Shown here one piece after another: positions 1-8,981 of a stretch of 64,000 bases of DNA (position 1 is its first letter; each line of letters begins with the position of its first letter). Made by a program: the position numbers and the translations under genes. Source of the stretch: Cellulosimicrobium sp. CUA-896 (GTDB lineage Bacteria; Actinomycetota; Actinomycetes; Actinomycetales; Cellulomonadaceae); NCBI RefSeq assembly GCF_001942335.1, contig NZ_MKKH01000044.1, forward strand, positions 62,001 through 126,000, given 5' to 3'. The notes under the pieces are model-generated. The model was not told the DNA's origin. It saw only the letters and a list, made by a program, of their open reading frames with translations, and did not search any database.

Positions 1-501
1 GCTCGTCCGCGAGGTCGTACGCGGTGTCGTAGTGGTCGTCGCTCGAGTTGCGCACGTCGTGGTTGCCCGCGAGCACCGAGTAGGGCAGCTCGCCGTCCTC
101 GAGGTTCCGCATCGCGGCGTCGGCGGTCGTCCACTCGTCCTCCACGCCGACCCGGTCGACGACGTCGCCGAGGTGCGCGACGAAGGGGATGTTCAGCTCG
201 TCGGCGTGCTCGGCGAGCCACGCCGTCTGCACGGCGAAGGGGTTCGTGCCGTAGTCGGGCTCGAAGTTGGACGTCGCGTAGCGCGAGTAGAACTGGGTGT
301 CCGGCAGGACCGCCAGCGTGAAGCGGGAACCAGGTCGTCGTCGCCCGCCGACGCGGCGGGCTCTGCGGCGTCGGCGGTCGCGGGGGCCGTGGCCGGCGCC
401 GCGGCGGCGGGCGTCGCGGCGAGACCGACGCCGGCAGTGAGGACGGCGAGCAGGGTGGTGGGGGCGGCTGCGGTGAGCAGCCGCCGGGGACGTCGGGGCA
501 C
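1..501 (-). CDS. Secreted metallophosphoesterase, N-terminal part (cut by window edge, frameshifted)
   Basis: The reading frame starts at a GTG (501-499) preceded by an AAAGG-type ribosome site and opens with an Arg-rich segment and a hydrophobic Ala/Leu stretch ending in an Ala-rich cleavage region, so it is probably exported. Downstream the calcineurin-like phosphoesterase motifs are clear: PDTQ, then AHLGDVVD and AGNHDVRN, which supply the Asp, Asn and His ligands of a two-metal site. The frame breaks near position 324, where one base appears to be missing. The C-terminal half lies outside the window, so the substrate cannot be told. Confidence 0.85.
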
Positions 502-716
502 GGTGAAGCCTTTCGGTAGCCGTGGGACGGGCCGGCGGCGACCGTCGCAACCGTATCCGTCAGCGCTGTCAGGGCGGGTTCGCGGGTCGGCCGGCGGAAG
601 CAGGGCGACCAGCGCTGCGACGCTAGGCGCGCGCCGTGAACGCGGGACGACGCCGGCATGAACGTCGGCGCACGTCTCGCCGCACGTTCCGCCCCGGTCT
701 CGACCGGGCCGTGGTC

Positions 717-1723
717 TCAGACGTCGCGGGACCGGCCGGCAGGCGGTCGCGGGAGCTGTGCCAGCCGCGCGGCCCGGGCGGCGCGCAGCGCGTCGGTGCT
801 GAGCACGACCAGCGCCGCCCAGACGAGCGCGAAACCCACCCAGCGCGCGGGCGGCATGGCCTCGTGGAAGACGAGGAGGCCGCAGAGGAACTGCAGGACG
901 GGCGTGAGGTACTGGAGCATGCCCACGAGGGACAGCGGGATGCGGCGCGCGGCGGACGAGAAGAGCAGCAGCGGCACGGCGGTCACAAGACCCGAGGATG
1001 CGAGCAGCAGCGCGTGCGCGGGGTCCGAGGTCGTGAACGTGCCCGCGCCGGTCGCGGAGAGCCAGACGAGGTAGGCGAGGCAGAGCGGGACGAGCGTCGC
1101 CGTCTCCGCCGCGAGGCCCGGCAGCGCCTCGACGGTCCTGCCGGTGCGGTTCTTGACGAGGCCGTAGAGCCCGAAGCTGAACGCCACGCCGAGCGCGATC
1201 CACGGCACGCGGCCGACGCCCGCGGTGATGACGGCGACCGCCACGACCCCGATCCCGAGAGCGACCCACTGCGCCGGTCGCAGCCGCTCGCGCAGCACGA
1301 CGACCGCGAGCAGTGCCGTGACGAGGGGGTTGACGAAGTACCCCAGCGCGGCGTCGAGCACGTGCCCGGAGAGCACGCCGTAGACGTAGATCGTCCAGTT
1401 GGTGGCGACCAGCACCGCGGCGAGAGCGAGCAGCGCGAGCGTGCGGGGCGTGCGCAGCACACGGACGAAGCGACCGAGCTGGCGGACCACGGCGAGCATC
1501 GCCACGCAGACGACGAGGCTCCACACGATCCGGTGCGCGATGATCTCGAGCGGCCCGGCGGGCTCCAGGAGCGGGAAGTACAGGGGCATCGCGCCCCACA
1601 GGGCGTAGCGCCCGCACCGGCGAGCACGCCCCGCCGGTCGAGCGGACCAGCGCCCGCGGCGGCGCTGCGGGGCGTGGTGCCGAGGTCGGGTCCGGGCTCC
1701 GGCGCGGGAGCGGGGGCGTTCAC
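717..1723 (-). CDS. rarD: RarD-type EamA/DMT family permease
   Basis: This is a ten-helix inner-membrane permease of the drug/metabolite transporter superfamily. The family signature is visible near the N-terminus as a WGAMPLYFPLL segment followed by PLEIIAHRIVWSL, and a second EamA repeat follows (PLSLVGMLQYLTPVLQF). I chose the ATG at 1723. The first ~40 residues are in a different frame from the rest because one base seems to be lost near 1609, inside the first helix. The transported substrate of RarD proteins is not firmly established, although chloramphenicol sensitivity gave the name. It stands alone, converging on the phosphoesterase gene. Confidence 0.88.
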
Positions 1724-1802
1724 GGGACCACTCTAGGAGCGCGCCGGGGCGCGGCAGGGCGCCGGCGCCCGGCGCGGATTTCACGTGCGGTGCTCGTGGC
1801 TG

Positions 1803-1808
1803 TATCGT
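1803..1808 (+). promoter_or_regulatory. Likely -10 element for tRNA-Tyr
   Basis: TATCGT lies about 58 bases before the mature tRNA-Tyr in the gap between rarD and the tRNA. No good -35 match is seen at the usual distance. Confidence 0.4.
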
Positions 1809-1866
1809 GGGCTCGCCCGCGTGGCCCACCTCGCACGACGTGCAGGCGGACCGCGCGACGTTCCAC

Positions 1867-1948
1867 GGCAGGTTGCCCGAGCGGCCAAAGGGATCTGACT
1901 GTAAATCAGACGGCTCAGCCTTCGGGGGTTCGAATCCCTCACCTGCCA
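1867..1948 (+). tRNA. tRNA-Tyr (GTA)
   Basis: A class II tRNA with a 7-bp acceptor stem (GGCAGGT / ACCTGCC), an anticodon loop CTGTAAA with GTA at 1901-1903, a long variable arm and the T-loop GGTTCGAATCC. CCA is not encoded. Confidence 0.97.
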
Positions 1949-1955
1949 CCGGAGC

Positions 1956-1990
1956 CGACGGGGCGTCACCACGAGGTGGCGCCCCGTCGT
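1956..1990 (+). terminator. Hairpin terminator after tRNA-Tyr
   Basis: CGACGGGGCGTCACC pairs with GGTGGCGCCCCGTCG around a 4-base loop a few bases after the tRNA. There is no strong T-tract, as is common in actinobacteria. Confidence 0.7.
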
Positions 1991-2114
1991 CGTACGGCGG
2001 GTCCGCCGCCCGGGCGTGCCGTCCTCGTCCGTGAGGAGTGCGTGCGGGCCCGACGATCGGCGCCATCGCGCCGATTTCGCGGGACGCCCGCGGGCGTGTA
2101 GAGTTTTCCGCGCT

Positions 2115-2187
2115 GCCCCGATAGCTCAGTCGGCAGAGCATCTCCATGGTAAGGAGAAGGTCAAGGGTTCGATTCCCTTTCGGGGCT
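2115..2187 (+). tRNA. tRNA-Thr (GGT)
   Basis: The cloverleaf has acceptor GCCCCGA / TCGGGGC, an anticodon stem TCTCC / GGAGA with loop ATGGTAA (anticodon GGT) and T-loop GGTTCGATTCC. A -10-like TAGAGT at 2099-2104 lies just upstream. Confidence 0.97.
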
Positions 2188-2205
2188 CTGTGGTGACGCG
2201 GGGTC

Positions 2206-2227
2206 GCCTTGCGGAATTCCGCGAGGC
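2206..2227 (+). repeat. Near-perfect 22-bp palindrome between tRNA-Thr and tRNA-Met
   Basis: The sequence at 2206-2227 has arms GCCT and GCGGAA that match TTCCGC and AGGC, with one T/G mismatch pair. It may be a terminator or an RNA-processing hairpin between the two tRNAs. Confidence 0.6.
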
Positions 2228-2246
2228 GGCCTCGCGTTCCTCACCC

Positions 2247-2323
2247 GGCGGGGTAGCTCAGATGGTTAGAGCGCACGACTCATAATCGTGAGGTCGCGGG
2301 TTCGATCCCCGCCTCCGCTACCA
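2247..2323 (+). tRNA. tRNA-Met (CAT), elongator type
   Basis: The acceptor GGCGGGG pairs with CTCCGCT (two G-U pairs). The anticodon loop CTCATAA is identical to that of bacterial elongator tRNA-Met, and CCA is encoded at 2321-2323. A CAT anticodon could also be a lysidine-modified Ile tRNA, but the sequence fits elongator Met better. Confidence 0.93.
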
Positions 2324-2410
2324 CTTTCGACAAACTCCGTACGGCGGCCGGCGTCGTGCGGCCTGCACAGCACATGCGCCCTCCGGAGGCGCGAGAGGTG
2401 GCTCACTACC

Positions 2411-2581
2411 GTGGCAAGCAAGAGCGCTGACGTTCGCCCCAAGATCACTCTGGCCTGCGTGGAGTGCAAGGAGCGCAACTACATCACGAAGAAGAACCGT
2501 CGCAACGACCCGGACCGCCTGGAGATGGCGAAGTTCTGCCCGCGCTGCGGCAAGCACACCGCGCACCGCGAGACCCGCTGA
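2411..2581 (+). CDS. rpmG: 50S ribosomal protein L33
   Basis: This 56-residue protein starts at GTG 2411 behind a GAGAGG ribosome site. It has the two CxxC zinc-binding pairs (CVEC and CPRC) and the [10 protein letters not shown] segment of L33, so it is the zinc-binding (C+) form of this large-subunit protein near the tRNA exit site. Its place after the tRNA-Thr/tRNA-Met pair and before two MaoC genes is a conserved actinobacterial arrangement. Confidence 0.96.
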   Translation: MASKSADVRPKITLACVECKERNYITKKNRRNDPDRLEMAKFCPRCGKHTAHRETR

Positions 2582-2604
2582 CCCAGCGGTCCGCACGTCG
2601 ACCC

Positions 2605-3072
2605 GTGGCGATCAACGCTGACTTCGCCGGACGCGAGTACCCGGCGACCGCGCCGTACTCCGTCGGCCGCGAGAAGCTCCGCGAGTTCGCCGCGGCGGTC
2701 GGCTCCACCCACCCCGCGCACCACGACCTCGTGGCGGCGCGGGGTGTCGGCTATCCGGACCTCGTCGCACCGCCCACCTTCGCGGTCGTCGTCGCGCAGC
2801 GTGCCGAGGCGCAGCTCGTCGAGGACCCCGAGGCGGGGATCGACTTCTCGCGCGTCGTCCACGCGGACGAGCGCTTCACCCACCACCGGCCGATCGTCGC
2901 GGGCGACGAGCTCGTGACGGTGCTGCACGTGGACTCGATCGTCGAGCGCGCCGGCCTCGCGATGGTCACCACGCGCTGCGAGATCTTCGCCGAGGCGGCC
3001 GACGACGCCGGGGAGCGGACGCCGGTCGCGACCGTCACCTCCACGCTCGCCGTCCGAGGGGAGGGCGCATGA
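2605..3072 (+). CDS. MaoC-like dehydratase, HadA-like subunit
   Basis: The 155-residue protein has the fold signature of the N-terminal half of MaoC-type hot-dog dehydratases and lacks the catalytic D-N-x-x-H motif, as the HadA/HadC type of subunit does. I chose GTG 2605, 23 bases after rpmG. Its stop overlaps the start of the next gene (ATGA), so the two should be co-translated and form a heterodimer. In mycobacteria the equivalent genes dehydrate 3-hydroxyacyl-ACP in fatty acid synthase II. A non-mycolate organism may use the pair for another (R)-hydroxyacyl thioester, so the substrate is inferred only. Confidence 0.82.
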   Translation: MAINADFAGREYPATAPYSVGREKLREFAAAVGSTHPAHHDLVAARGVGYPDLVAPPTFAVVVAQRAEAQLVEDPEAGIDFSRVVHADERFTHHRPIVAGDELVTVLHVDSIVERAGLAMVTTRCEIFAEAADDAGERTPVATVTSTLAVRGEGA

Positions 3073-3521
3073 GCGCCGAGCACGCCACCGGGGCGACGGC
3101 GGCACGCCCGGTCCTCGCCGAGCTGAGCGTCGGCGACGTCGTCGGCACGCGCACGGTCGAGGTCGACCGCGCCCGGCTCGTCCGGTACGCCGGCGCGAGC
3201 GGCGACTTCAACCCGATCCACTGGAACGACACGTTCGCCGAGCAGGTCGGTCTCCCCGGGGTCATCGCGCACGGCATGTTCACGATGGGCGCCGCCGTCG
3301 CTCTCGTCGAGGACTGGGCCGGCGACCCGGGCGCCGTGGTCGACTACCAGACGCGCTTCACGCGCCCCGTCGCCGTCCCGAACCCGGGCGTCGCGACGGT
3401 CGAGATCACCGGCACGATCGGGGCGATCGACGCCGACGCCGGCACGGTGCGCGTCGACCTCACGGTGACGTTCGAGGGCGCACGAGTGCTGGGCAAGACG
3501 CAGGCCGTCGTCCGGCTCTGA
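3069..3521 (+). CDS. MaoC-like dehydratase, HadB-like catalytic subunit
   Basis: This 150-residue hot-dog protein carries the hydratase-2 active-site motif GDFNPIHW, with the Asp and His expected to act on the 3-hydroxyacyl thioester. It ends in the typical VTFEG..VLGKTQAVV strand pair. The ATG overlaps the stop of the upstream MaoC gene by four bases. Family knowledge says the catalytic (B) subunit needs the A-type partner for substrate positioning, which matches the gene pair here. An MFS/LacI cassette separates it from murB, which often follows more closely in relatives. Confidence 0.85.
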   Translation: MSAEHATGATAARPVLAELSVGDVVGTRTVEVDRARLVRYAGASGDFNPIHWNDTFAEQVGLPGVIAHGMFTMGAAVALVEDWAGDPGAVVDYQTRFTRPVAVPNPGVATVEITGTIGAIDADAGTVRVDLTVTFEGARVLGKTQAVVRL

Positions 3522-3574
3522 CGCCGTCGTCCGCCGCCGGCGCGAGGTGCGCAGCGCGGGCAGGGCGGGGCCTT

Positions 3575-4717
3575 TCAGGCGGGTGCTGGCCCGGTCGTCG
3601 TCCCGACGACGAGCTCGACGTCGAGCGTGACGGTCCCGGGCTCCTCGCCCGCGAGGAGCCCGATCACGGCCCGGCCGAGCTCGGCACCCTTGCGCGCGAG
3701 CGGCTGCTCCACGCTCGTCAGGACGTCCGGGGCCAGCCACGGGAGGTCGAGCCCGTCGAAGCCGGCGACCGACACGTCGTCGGGCACCCGCAGGCCGAGC
3801 TCGCGCACGCCCAGGAGCGCGCCTGCGGCCAGGAGGTCCGAGTGGGCGATGACGGCGGTGGGCCGGGCTGCGGCGTCGAGCGGCTCCACGGTGCCGTCCT
3901 CCCCCGGGCGACCGAGCAGCGCGAGCGCCGCGGACCGCCCGTGCTCGACGAGCGACGCCTCCGTCTCCCAGCTCGCGACGGGCTCCACGACGTCGCGCAC
4001 CCCGGCGAGACGGTTCGCCGTCGGGGTGCGGTCGACCTGGGCCAGGCGGTGCGCGTCGAGCGGGCCGCTGCGGTCGGAGCTGTCGAGCGGCAGCGAGACC
4101 TCGGCGACGCGCGTGTGCCCCAGGCCGACGAGGTGGCGCACCACCTCCGCCGTGCCGGTGCGGTCCGCGATCGCGACGAGCGGGGCGCCCTCGACGGGGC
4201 GGCCCTCGCCGACGACCACGGGCACGCCGCGGCGGCGCAGCGCGTCCAGCGTGGGGTCGTCGGTGCCGACGCCCCACACGAGCACGGCGACGTCCATGGC
4301 CGCGCTCTCGACGAGGGGGTCCACCGCGCGCTCCGGGTCGTCGGACGGGATGCCGGGGATGAGCAGGACGCCCAGGCCGTTCTCGCCGAGCGTCGAGACG
4401 AGGCCGTCGAGCACCTTCACGGCGACGGGGTCGCGGAAGGCGCGGCGCAGCTGGTCGCCGACGACGACGCCGACGACGCCCGAGCGGCCGGACCGCAGCT
4501 GGCGTCCCAGCGGGTTCGGCCCGGTGTAGCCGAGCTCCTTGGCGGCCCCGAGCACACGGTCGCGCGTCTCCGGCGTGATGGGCCCCGCCCCCGAGAACGC
4601 GAGCGACGCGGTCGAGACGGAGACGCCCGCTCGCTCCGCGACCGTGGCAAGGGTCGGGCGGTGCGCCGACGCGCCGCCGGCGGTGTCGCCGCCGCGGTGC
4701 CCTGTGCCGGTCATCAC
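3575..4717 (-). CDS. LacI-family transcriptional regulator
   Basis: The 380-residue protein begins with a LacI helix-turn-helix (TLATVAERAGVSVSTASLAF) and hinge helix, followed by a periplasmic-binding-protein-like effector domain. The GTG at 4717 and the ATG at 4714 are both possible starts behind GGGAG. It is transcribed away from the MFS genes, and two palindromes of LacI type lie in the divergent region, so it very likely represses the transporter genes and perhaps itself. The effector is unknown; sugars or nucleosides are usual for the family. The recognition helix ends in STASLAFS rather than the commoner STVSR. Confidence 0.9.
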   Translation of the reverse strand: MMTGTGHRGGDTAGGASAHRPTLATVAERAGVSVSTASLAFSGAGPITPETRDRVLGAAKELGYTGPNPLGRQLRSGRSGVVGVVVGDQLRRAFRDPVAVKVLDGLVSTLGENGLGVLLIPGIPSDDPERAVDPLVESAAMDVAVLVWGVGTDDPTLDALRRRGVPVVVGEGRPVEGAPLVAIADRTGTAEVVRHLVGLGHTRVAEVSLPLDSSDRSGPLDAHRLAQVDRTPTANRLAGVRDVVEPVASWETEASLVEHGRSAALALLGRPGEDGTVEPLDAAARPTAVIAHSDLLAAGALLGVRELGLRVPDDVSVAGFDGLDLPWLAPDVLTSVEQPLARKGAELGRAVIGLLAGEEPGTVTLDVELVVGTTTGPAPA

Positions 4718-4733
4718 GCTCCCGCCTGGTCGA

Positions 4734-4763
4734 TTGACGCGCGTGCCAGCGTACCCGCAGACT
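4734..4763 (+). promoter_or_regulatory. Promoter of the MFS genes
   Basis: TTGACG (4734-4739) and CAGACT (4758-4763) are 18 bases apart. Transcription should begin at about 4770-4771, right at the ATG of the first MFS gene, so the message is probably leaderless. Confidence 0.65.
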
Positions 4764-4770
4764 GGGCACC

Positions 4771-6279
4771 ATGCCTCGAATCGTTTCGAAGCGCTCGTCG
4801 TCCCGTCGGATCGAAACGATTCGAGACCGAGCTGCGTCCCCGCCCTCGCTCCGCCGTGCCCACGTGGCGCTCCTCGGCGTGTTCGCCCTCAACGGCGTGA
4901 TGATGTCGAGCTGGCTCGCGCGCATCCCCTCGGTGCGCGACGCCCTCGACCTGACCGCGGCGGACCTCGGCGTCGTCCTCCTCGCCGGCGCGGTCGGCGC
5001 GCTCGCGACCGTCACGGCCGCCGGTCCGTTCGTCACCCGCTTCGGCGGCCGGGTGGCGTTCGCCGTGTCGGCGGCGCTGTTCGGCGGGGCCTTCCTCCTC
5101 CTGGGACTGGGTCCGGCCACCGGGTCGGTCGGTCTGCTCGCGGCGGGCATCTTCCTCAACGGCATGGCGTTCGCGCTCGGCAACGTGCCCATGAACGTCG
5201 AGAGTGCCGGGATCGAGCGGCGCGTCGGTCGCACGATCCTGCCGCAGTTCCACGCGGCGTTCTCCGTCGGCGCCGTGCTCGGCTCGCTCGTCGGCGCCGC
5301 GTGCGCCCACGGCGAGGTGCCCGTGCTCGTCCAGTTCGGCGTGACGGGTGCCGTCGCGTGGCGCTGCGCCTCGCCGCGATCCCGGTGACGGTGCACGACA
5401 CCGCCGTCGATCGCCGCGTGCCGGGCGCCCACGCGCCGGCGGCCGTCGAGTCGCTCGGCGACGCCGTCGTCGACGTCGAGACCGCCGGCCTGCGGGCCCG
5501 TCTCGCCCAGCGCGGTGCGCGCCTCGGCGCGGCGCTCAGCGCGTGGCGCGAGCCCCGCACGCTGCTCATCGGTCTCGTCATCCTCTCCGCGGCGCTGTCC
5601 GAGGGGTCCGCCAACGACTGGCTCGCGCTCGCCGTCGTCGACGGGTTCGCCCAGACGGAAGCCGTCGGCGCCGTCGTGTTCGGCGCGTTCGTCGCCGCGA
5701 TGACGGTCATGCGGCTCGCCGGGACGCGCCTCATCGACCGCTTCGGACGCGTCGTCGTGCTCCGCGCGTCCGGGGTGACGTCGATCGCCGGGCTGGTGCT
5801 GTTCGGGTTCGCGCCGACGCTCGCGCTCGCCGGCGTCGGCGTCGTCCTGTGGGGCTTCGGCGCGGCGCTCGCCGTGCCCGTCGGCATCGCGGCCGCGTCC
5901 GACGAGCCGCTGCGCGCCGCCGGGCGCGTGTCGGTCGTCTCGGCCTTCTCCTCGATGGCGGCGCTCGCGGCCCCGCCGCTGCTCGGCCTCGCCGCCGAGG
6001 CGATCGGGGCCCGCCACGCCCTCGTGCTCATCGTGGGCGCGATGGTGCTCAGCGTCGCGCTCGCGCGACAGGTCGCCCCGCTCCGCCCGGCCGACGAGAC
6101 CGCGGCCCGCCGCGCGGGGGAGGATGGCGGCGTGCCCGAGGACCTCTCCTGCGTCGCCGCGCCGGACGCACCTGCCCGCAGGGTCCGGCGGCGGCTCGTC
6201 GTCCGCGCCCGCGCTCCGCCGTCGCGTCGCCGCGCCGCCGTGCCGGCGCCCGGCCCACCGAGAGGAGACGTCCGCATGA
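4771..6279 (+). CDS. MFS transporter, YbjJ-like (copy 1, frameshifted)
   Basis: This is a twelve-helix major facilitator protein. The N-terminal half has the GVMMSSWLARIPSVRDAL segment and the second half has the EGSANDW and DRFGR motifs of YbjJ-like exporters. The ATG at 4771 follows the -10 by seven bases, and GTG 4864 is an alternative. The frame shifts near 5356, where one G seems lost. After the transporter domain the open frame continues into copy 2. A frame that ends at a TGA overlapping the next ATG (6277-6279) is available if one more base is missing, so the end is uncertain. About 40% identity by eye to the next gene marks a tandem duplication. Confidence 0.78.
4776..4824 (+). promoter_or_regulatory. 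Two LacI-type operators
   Basis: TCGAATCGTTTCGA (4776-4789) and TCGAAACGATTCGA (4811-4824) are exact reverse complements of each other. Each is a near-perfect palindrome with a central CG, the hallmark of LacI-family operators. Their centres are 35 bp apart, downstream of the predicted transcription start and inside the first codons of the MFS gene. This suggests roadblock or looped repression by the divergent LacI protein. Confidence 0.85.
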
Positions 6280-7640
6280 CCTCCACCGTGCCCCGCGCCG
6301 CGCGGGTCGCCGCGCTCGCCGCCTGGGCGGTCTTCGCGGTGTTCTTCCTCAACGGCTTCAACTTCGCGACGTGGGCCTCCCGCCTGCCCGCGGTGCGCGA
6401 CGCGCTCGGGTTCGCCGAGTCGCAGATGGGGCTCCTGCTGCTGTTCGCGGCGTTCGGCTCCCTGCTCGCCCTGCCGCTGTCGGGGCTCGTGGTGGAGCGT
6501 CTTGGTGCCGCACGCGCCGTCGTCGCGTTCGCCGTCGTCAACACGGCAGGTCTCGTGACGACCGTCTTCGCCGTCGCCGAGGGGACGGACTGGGTCGTCC
6601 GCGCCGGGCTGTTCCTCATGGGCGTGGGCACGGGCGTGTGGGACGCCGCGATGAACCTCGAGGGCGCCGCGGTCGAGCAGCGGCTCGGGCGCACGATCAT
6701 GCCCCGCTTCCACGCCGGGTTCTCCTTCGGCACGGTGGCCGGGGCGGGGGTCGGCGCGCTCGCCGCGGCCGCGGGCGTCCCGGTGCAGTGGCACGTCACG
6801 GTGGCCGTCGGCCTGAGCCTCCTGGCGGTGCTGTGGGCCGTCCGGTGGTTCGTGCCCGCGGGCGACGGCCACGGTCCCGGCGAGGTGGACGTCCGGACGA
6901 GCGGGGGCGACGCCCAGGGAGCCGACCCCGCGACCGCGGTCCCCGTTCCATCGGCAGCGGCGGCGGACGGGCGTCACGGCGGCGCGCGCTCGCAGCTGTC
7001 CGCCTGGACCGAACCGCGCACGCTGCTCATCGGCCTCGTCGTCCTCGCCGCGGCGCTCACGGAGGGTGCGGCGAACGACTGGGTGAGCCTCGCGGTCGTC
7101 GACGGGTTCGGCACGGACAACGCGATGGGCGCGGTCGGGCTCGCCGTGTTCCTCACGGCGATGACCGGCATGCGGCTCCTCGGCACGGGGCTGCTCGACC
7201 GCTACGGGCGCGTGGTCGTGCTGCGGCTGTCCGCCGGCCTCGCGCTGGCCGGGCTGCTCGTGTTCGGGCTCGTGCCGAACCTGTGGTTCGCGCTCGTCGG
7301 CGTCGCGCTGTGGGGCCTGGGCGCGGCCCTCGGGTTCCCCGTCGGCATGAGCGCGGCCTCCGACGACCCGCGTCGCGCCGCGGTCCGGGTGAGCGTCGTC
7401 GCGACGATCGGGTACTCGGCGTTCTTCGTCGGCCCGCCCCTCATCGGCTTCCTCGCCCACGAGGTCGGGTACCGCAACGCGCTGCTCGTCATCGCGGTGC
7501 CGGTGGTCGTCGGGCTGCTCGTCGTGGGCGCGGCCCGACCGCTGCCCGCGACCGGGCAGGCGGAGCCGGGCGACCCCGCGGACGGGCCCCCGCAGGGGCA
7601 GGGCGACGCCCGCACGTCGGCCGCGGACCGCGCGAACTAG
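6276..7640 (+). CDS. MFS transporter, YbjJ-like (copy 2)
   Basis: This intact 454-residue MFS protein starts at ATG 6276 behind a strong GAGAGGAG ribosome site. It repeats the layout of the preceding gene: the ASRLPAVRDAL first loop, a long hydrophilic central loop, then SAWTEPRTLLIGLVVL, EGAANDW and DRYGRVVVLR. It is probably in the same LacI-controlled operon as copy 1. The substrate is unknown; the family is thought to export small metabolites. The stop codon TAG is also part of the putative -10 element of murB. Confidence 0.88.
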   Translation: MTSTVPRAARVAALAAWAVFAVFFLNGFNFATWASRLPAVRDALGFAESQMGLLLLFAAFGSLLALPLSGLVVERLGAARAVVAFAVVNTAGLVTTVFAVAEGTDWVVRAGLFLMGVGTGVWDAAMNLEGAAVEQRLGRTIMPRFHAGFSFGTVAGAGVGALAAAAGVPVQWHVTVAVGLSLLAVLWAVRWFVPAGDGHGPGEVDVRTSGGDAQGADPATAVPVPSAAAADGRHGGARSQLSAWTEPRTLLIGLVVLAAALTEGAANDWVSLAVVDGFGTDNAMGAVGLAVFLTAMTGMRLLGTGLLDRYGRVVVLRLSAGLALAGLLVFGLVPNLWFALVGVALWGLGAALGFPVGMSAASDDPRRAAVRVSVVATIGYSAFFVGPPLIGFLAHEVGYRNALLVIAVPVVVGLLVVGAARPLPATGQAEPGDPADGPPQGQGDARTSAADRAN

Positions 7641-7643
7641 GCT
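7638..7643 (+). promoter_or_regulatory. -10 element for leaderless murB
   Basis: TAGGCT lies six bases before the GTG at 7650, the spacing of leaderless actinobacterial transcripts. Confidence 0.5.
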
Positions 7644-7649
7644 GTGCGG

Positions 7650-8981
7650 GTGACCTGCGAACCCTCCGCACCGCGCCTCGCCGACGCGGGCGACGCCCCG
7701 GCCGCCGTCGTCGCGACCCGACCGGGCCTGCGGCCCGAGGCCGTCGGCGTGCCCACGCTCGCCGAGCTCACGACCCTGCGCGTCGGCGGTCCCGTCGACC
7801 GGTACGTCGAGGCGCACTCCGAGGCCGAGCTCGTCGAGACCGTGCGGGCGGCGGACGAGGCCGGCGAGCCGCTGCTCGTCCTCGGCGGCGGGTCGAACCT
7901 GCTCGTCGCGGACGACGGGTTCGCGGGCGTGGTCGTGCGCGACCTGCGCCAGGGGGTCGTCGTCGACGCGCAGGACTCGTGCGGCGGCGCGAGCTTCACG
8001 GCGCCCGCCGGGCAGGACTGGGACGCGCTCGTCGCGCGCGCCGTCGCCGAGGAGTGGGTCGGCGTGGAGGCGCTGTCCGGCATCCCCGGCACGGTGGGCG
8101 CGGCACCCGTGCAGAACATCGGCGCGTACGGCCAGGAGGTCTCCGGCGTCGTCTCCACGGTGCGGGTGTGGGACCGCGCGCGCTCGCGCGTGCGCACGCT
8201 CGCGCTGGGCGAGCTCGGGTTCGGCTACCGCACGTCGCTGCTCAAGCGCTCCATGCACGAGACGTCCGGGGGCGACGGCGCGGCGTCGGGCCCGTGGTAC
8301 CCGTCGCCCCGGTACGTCGTCCTCGAGGTCGGGTTCCAGGCGCGCCTCGGCTCGCTGTCGGCGCCGGTCGGGTACCCCGAGCTCGCGCGGCGCCTCGGCG
8401 TCGAGGTGGGGGAGCGCGCGCCGAGCGCGGACGTGCGCGAGGCGGTCCTCGCACTGCGGGCCGGCAAGGGCATGCTGCTCGACGGCGTGGGGCCGGGCCC
8501 CGCGGGCGCGTCCGGCTCGGGCGACACGTCGGCCGCGCGGGACCTCGACCGGTGGAGCGCCGGCTCGTTCTTCACCAACCCGGTCGTCCCGGCGGACCAG
8601 GCGGATCTCCTGCCCGCCGACGCGCCGCGCTACCCGGTGCGCTCCGCGACGCCGAGCCGCACGACCGGGCCGAGCCTCGGCGAGATCGACCCGACGCTCG
8701 TCAAGACGTCCGCGGCGTGGCTCATCGAGCACGCCGGTTTCCACCGGGGCTACGGCGTCCACGGGGACGCGAGCCCGGCGACGCTGTCGACGAAGCACAC
8801 GCTCGCGCTGACGAACCGTGGTGGCGCGAGCGCCGCCGACCTCGTCGAGCTCGCCCGCGCGGTGCGCGACGGCGTCCGCGACGCGTTCGGGGTCGAGCTC
8901 GTCCCCGAGCCGGTGCTGGTCGCGTCTCGCTCTGACGGGCCGGACCCCGTGGACGGCTCGAGCGGGCCGCAGGGTCAGTAG
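7650..8981 (+). CDS. murB: UDP-N-acetylmuramate dehydrogenase
   Basis: MurB reduces UDP-GlcNAc-enolpyruvate to UDP-MurNAc with NADPH and FAD, a cytoplasmic step of peptidoglycan synthesis. The FAD-binding motif VLGGGSNLLV, the substrate loop SGIPGTVGAAPVQNIGAYGQ, the catalytic SAGSFFTNP serine and the C-terminal TKHTLALTNRG Glu/His region are all present. The protein has the longer insert seen in actinobacterial type I MurB. GTG 7650 is favoured because it sits six bases after TAGGCT; GTG 7644 is also in frame. The 3' end overlaps the convergent L,D-transpeptidase gene by seven bases. Confidence 0.95.
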   Translation: MTCEPSAPRLADAGDAPAAVVATRPGLRPEAVGVPTLAELTTLRVGGPVDRYVEAHSEAELVETVRAADEAGEPLLVLGGGSNLLVADDGFAGVVVRDLRQGVVVDAQDSCGGASFTAPAGQDWDALVARAVAEEWVGVEALSGIPGTVGAAPVQNIGAYGQEVSGVVSTVRVWDRARSRVRTLALGELGFGYRTSLLKRSMHETSGGDGAASGPWYPSPRYVVLEVGFQARLGSLSAPVGYPELARRLGVEVGERAPSADVREAVLALRAGKGMLLDGVGPGPAGASGSGDTSAARDLDRWSAGSFFTNPVVPADQADLLPADAPRYPVRSATPSRTTGPSLGEIDPTLVKTSAAWLIEHAGFHRGYGVHGDASPATLSTKHTLALTNRGGASAADLVELARAVRDGVRDAFGVELVPEPVLVASRSDGPDPVDGSSGPQGQ

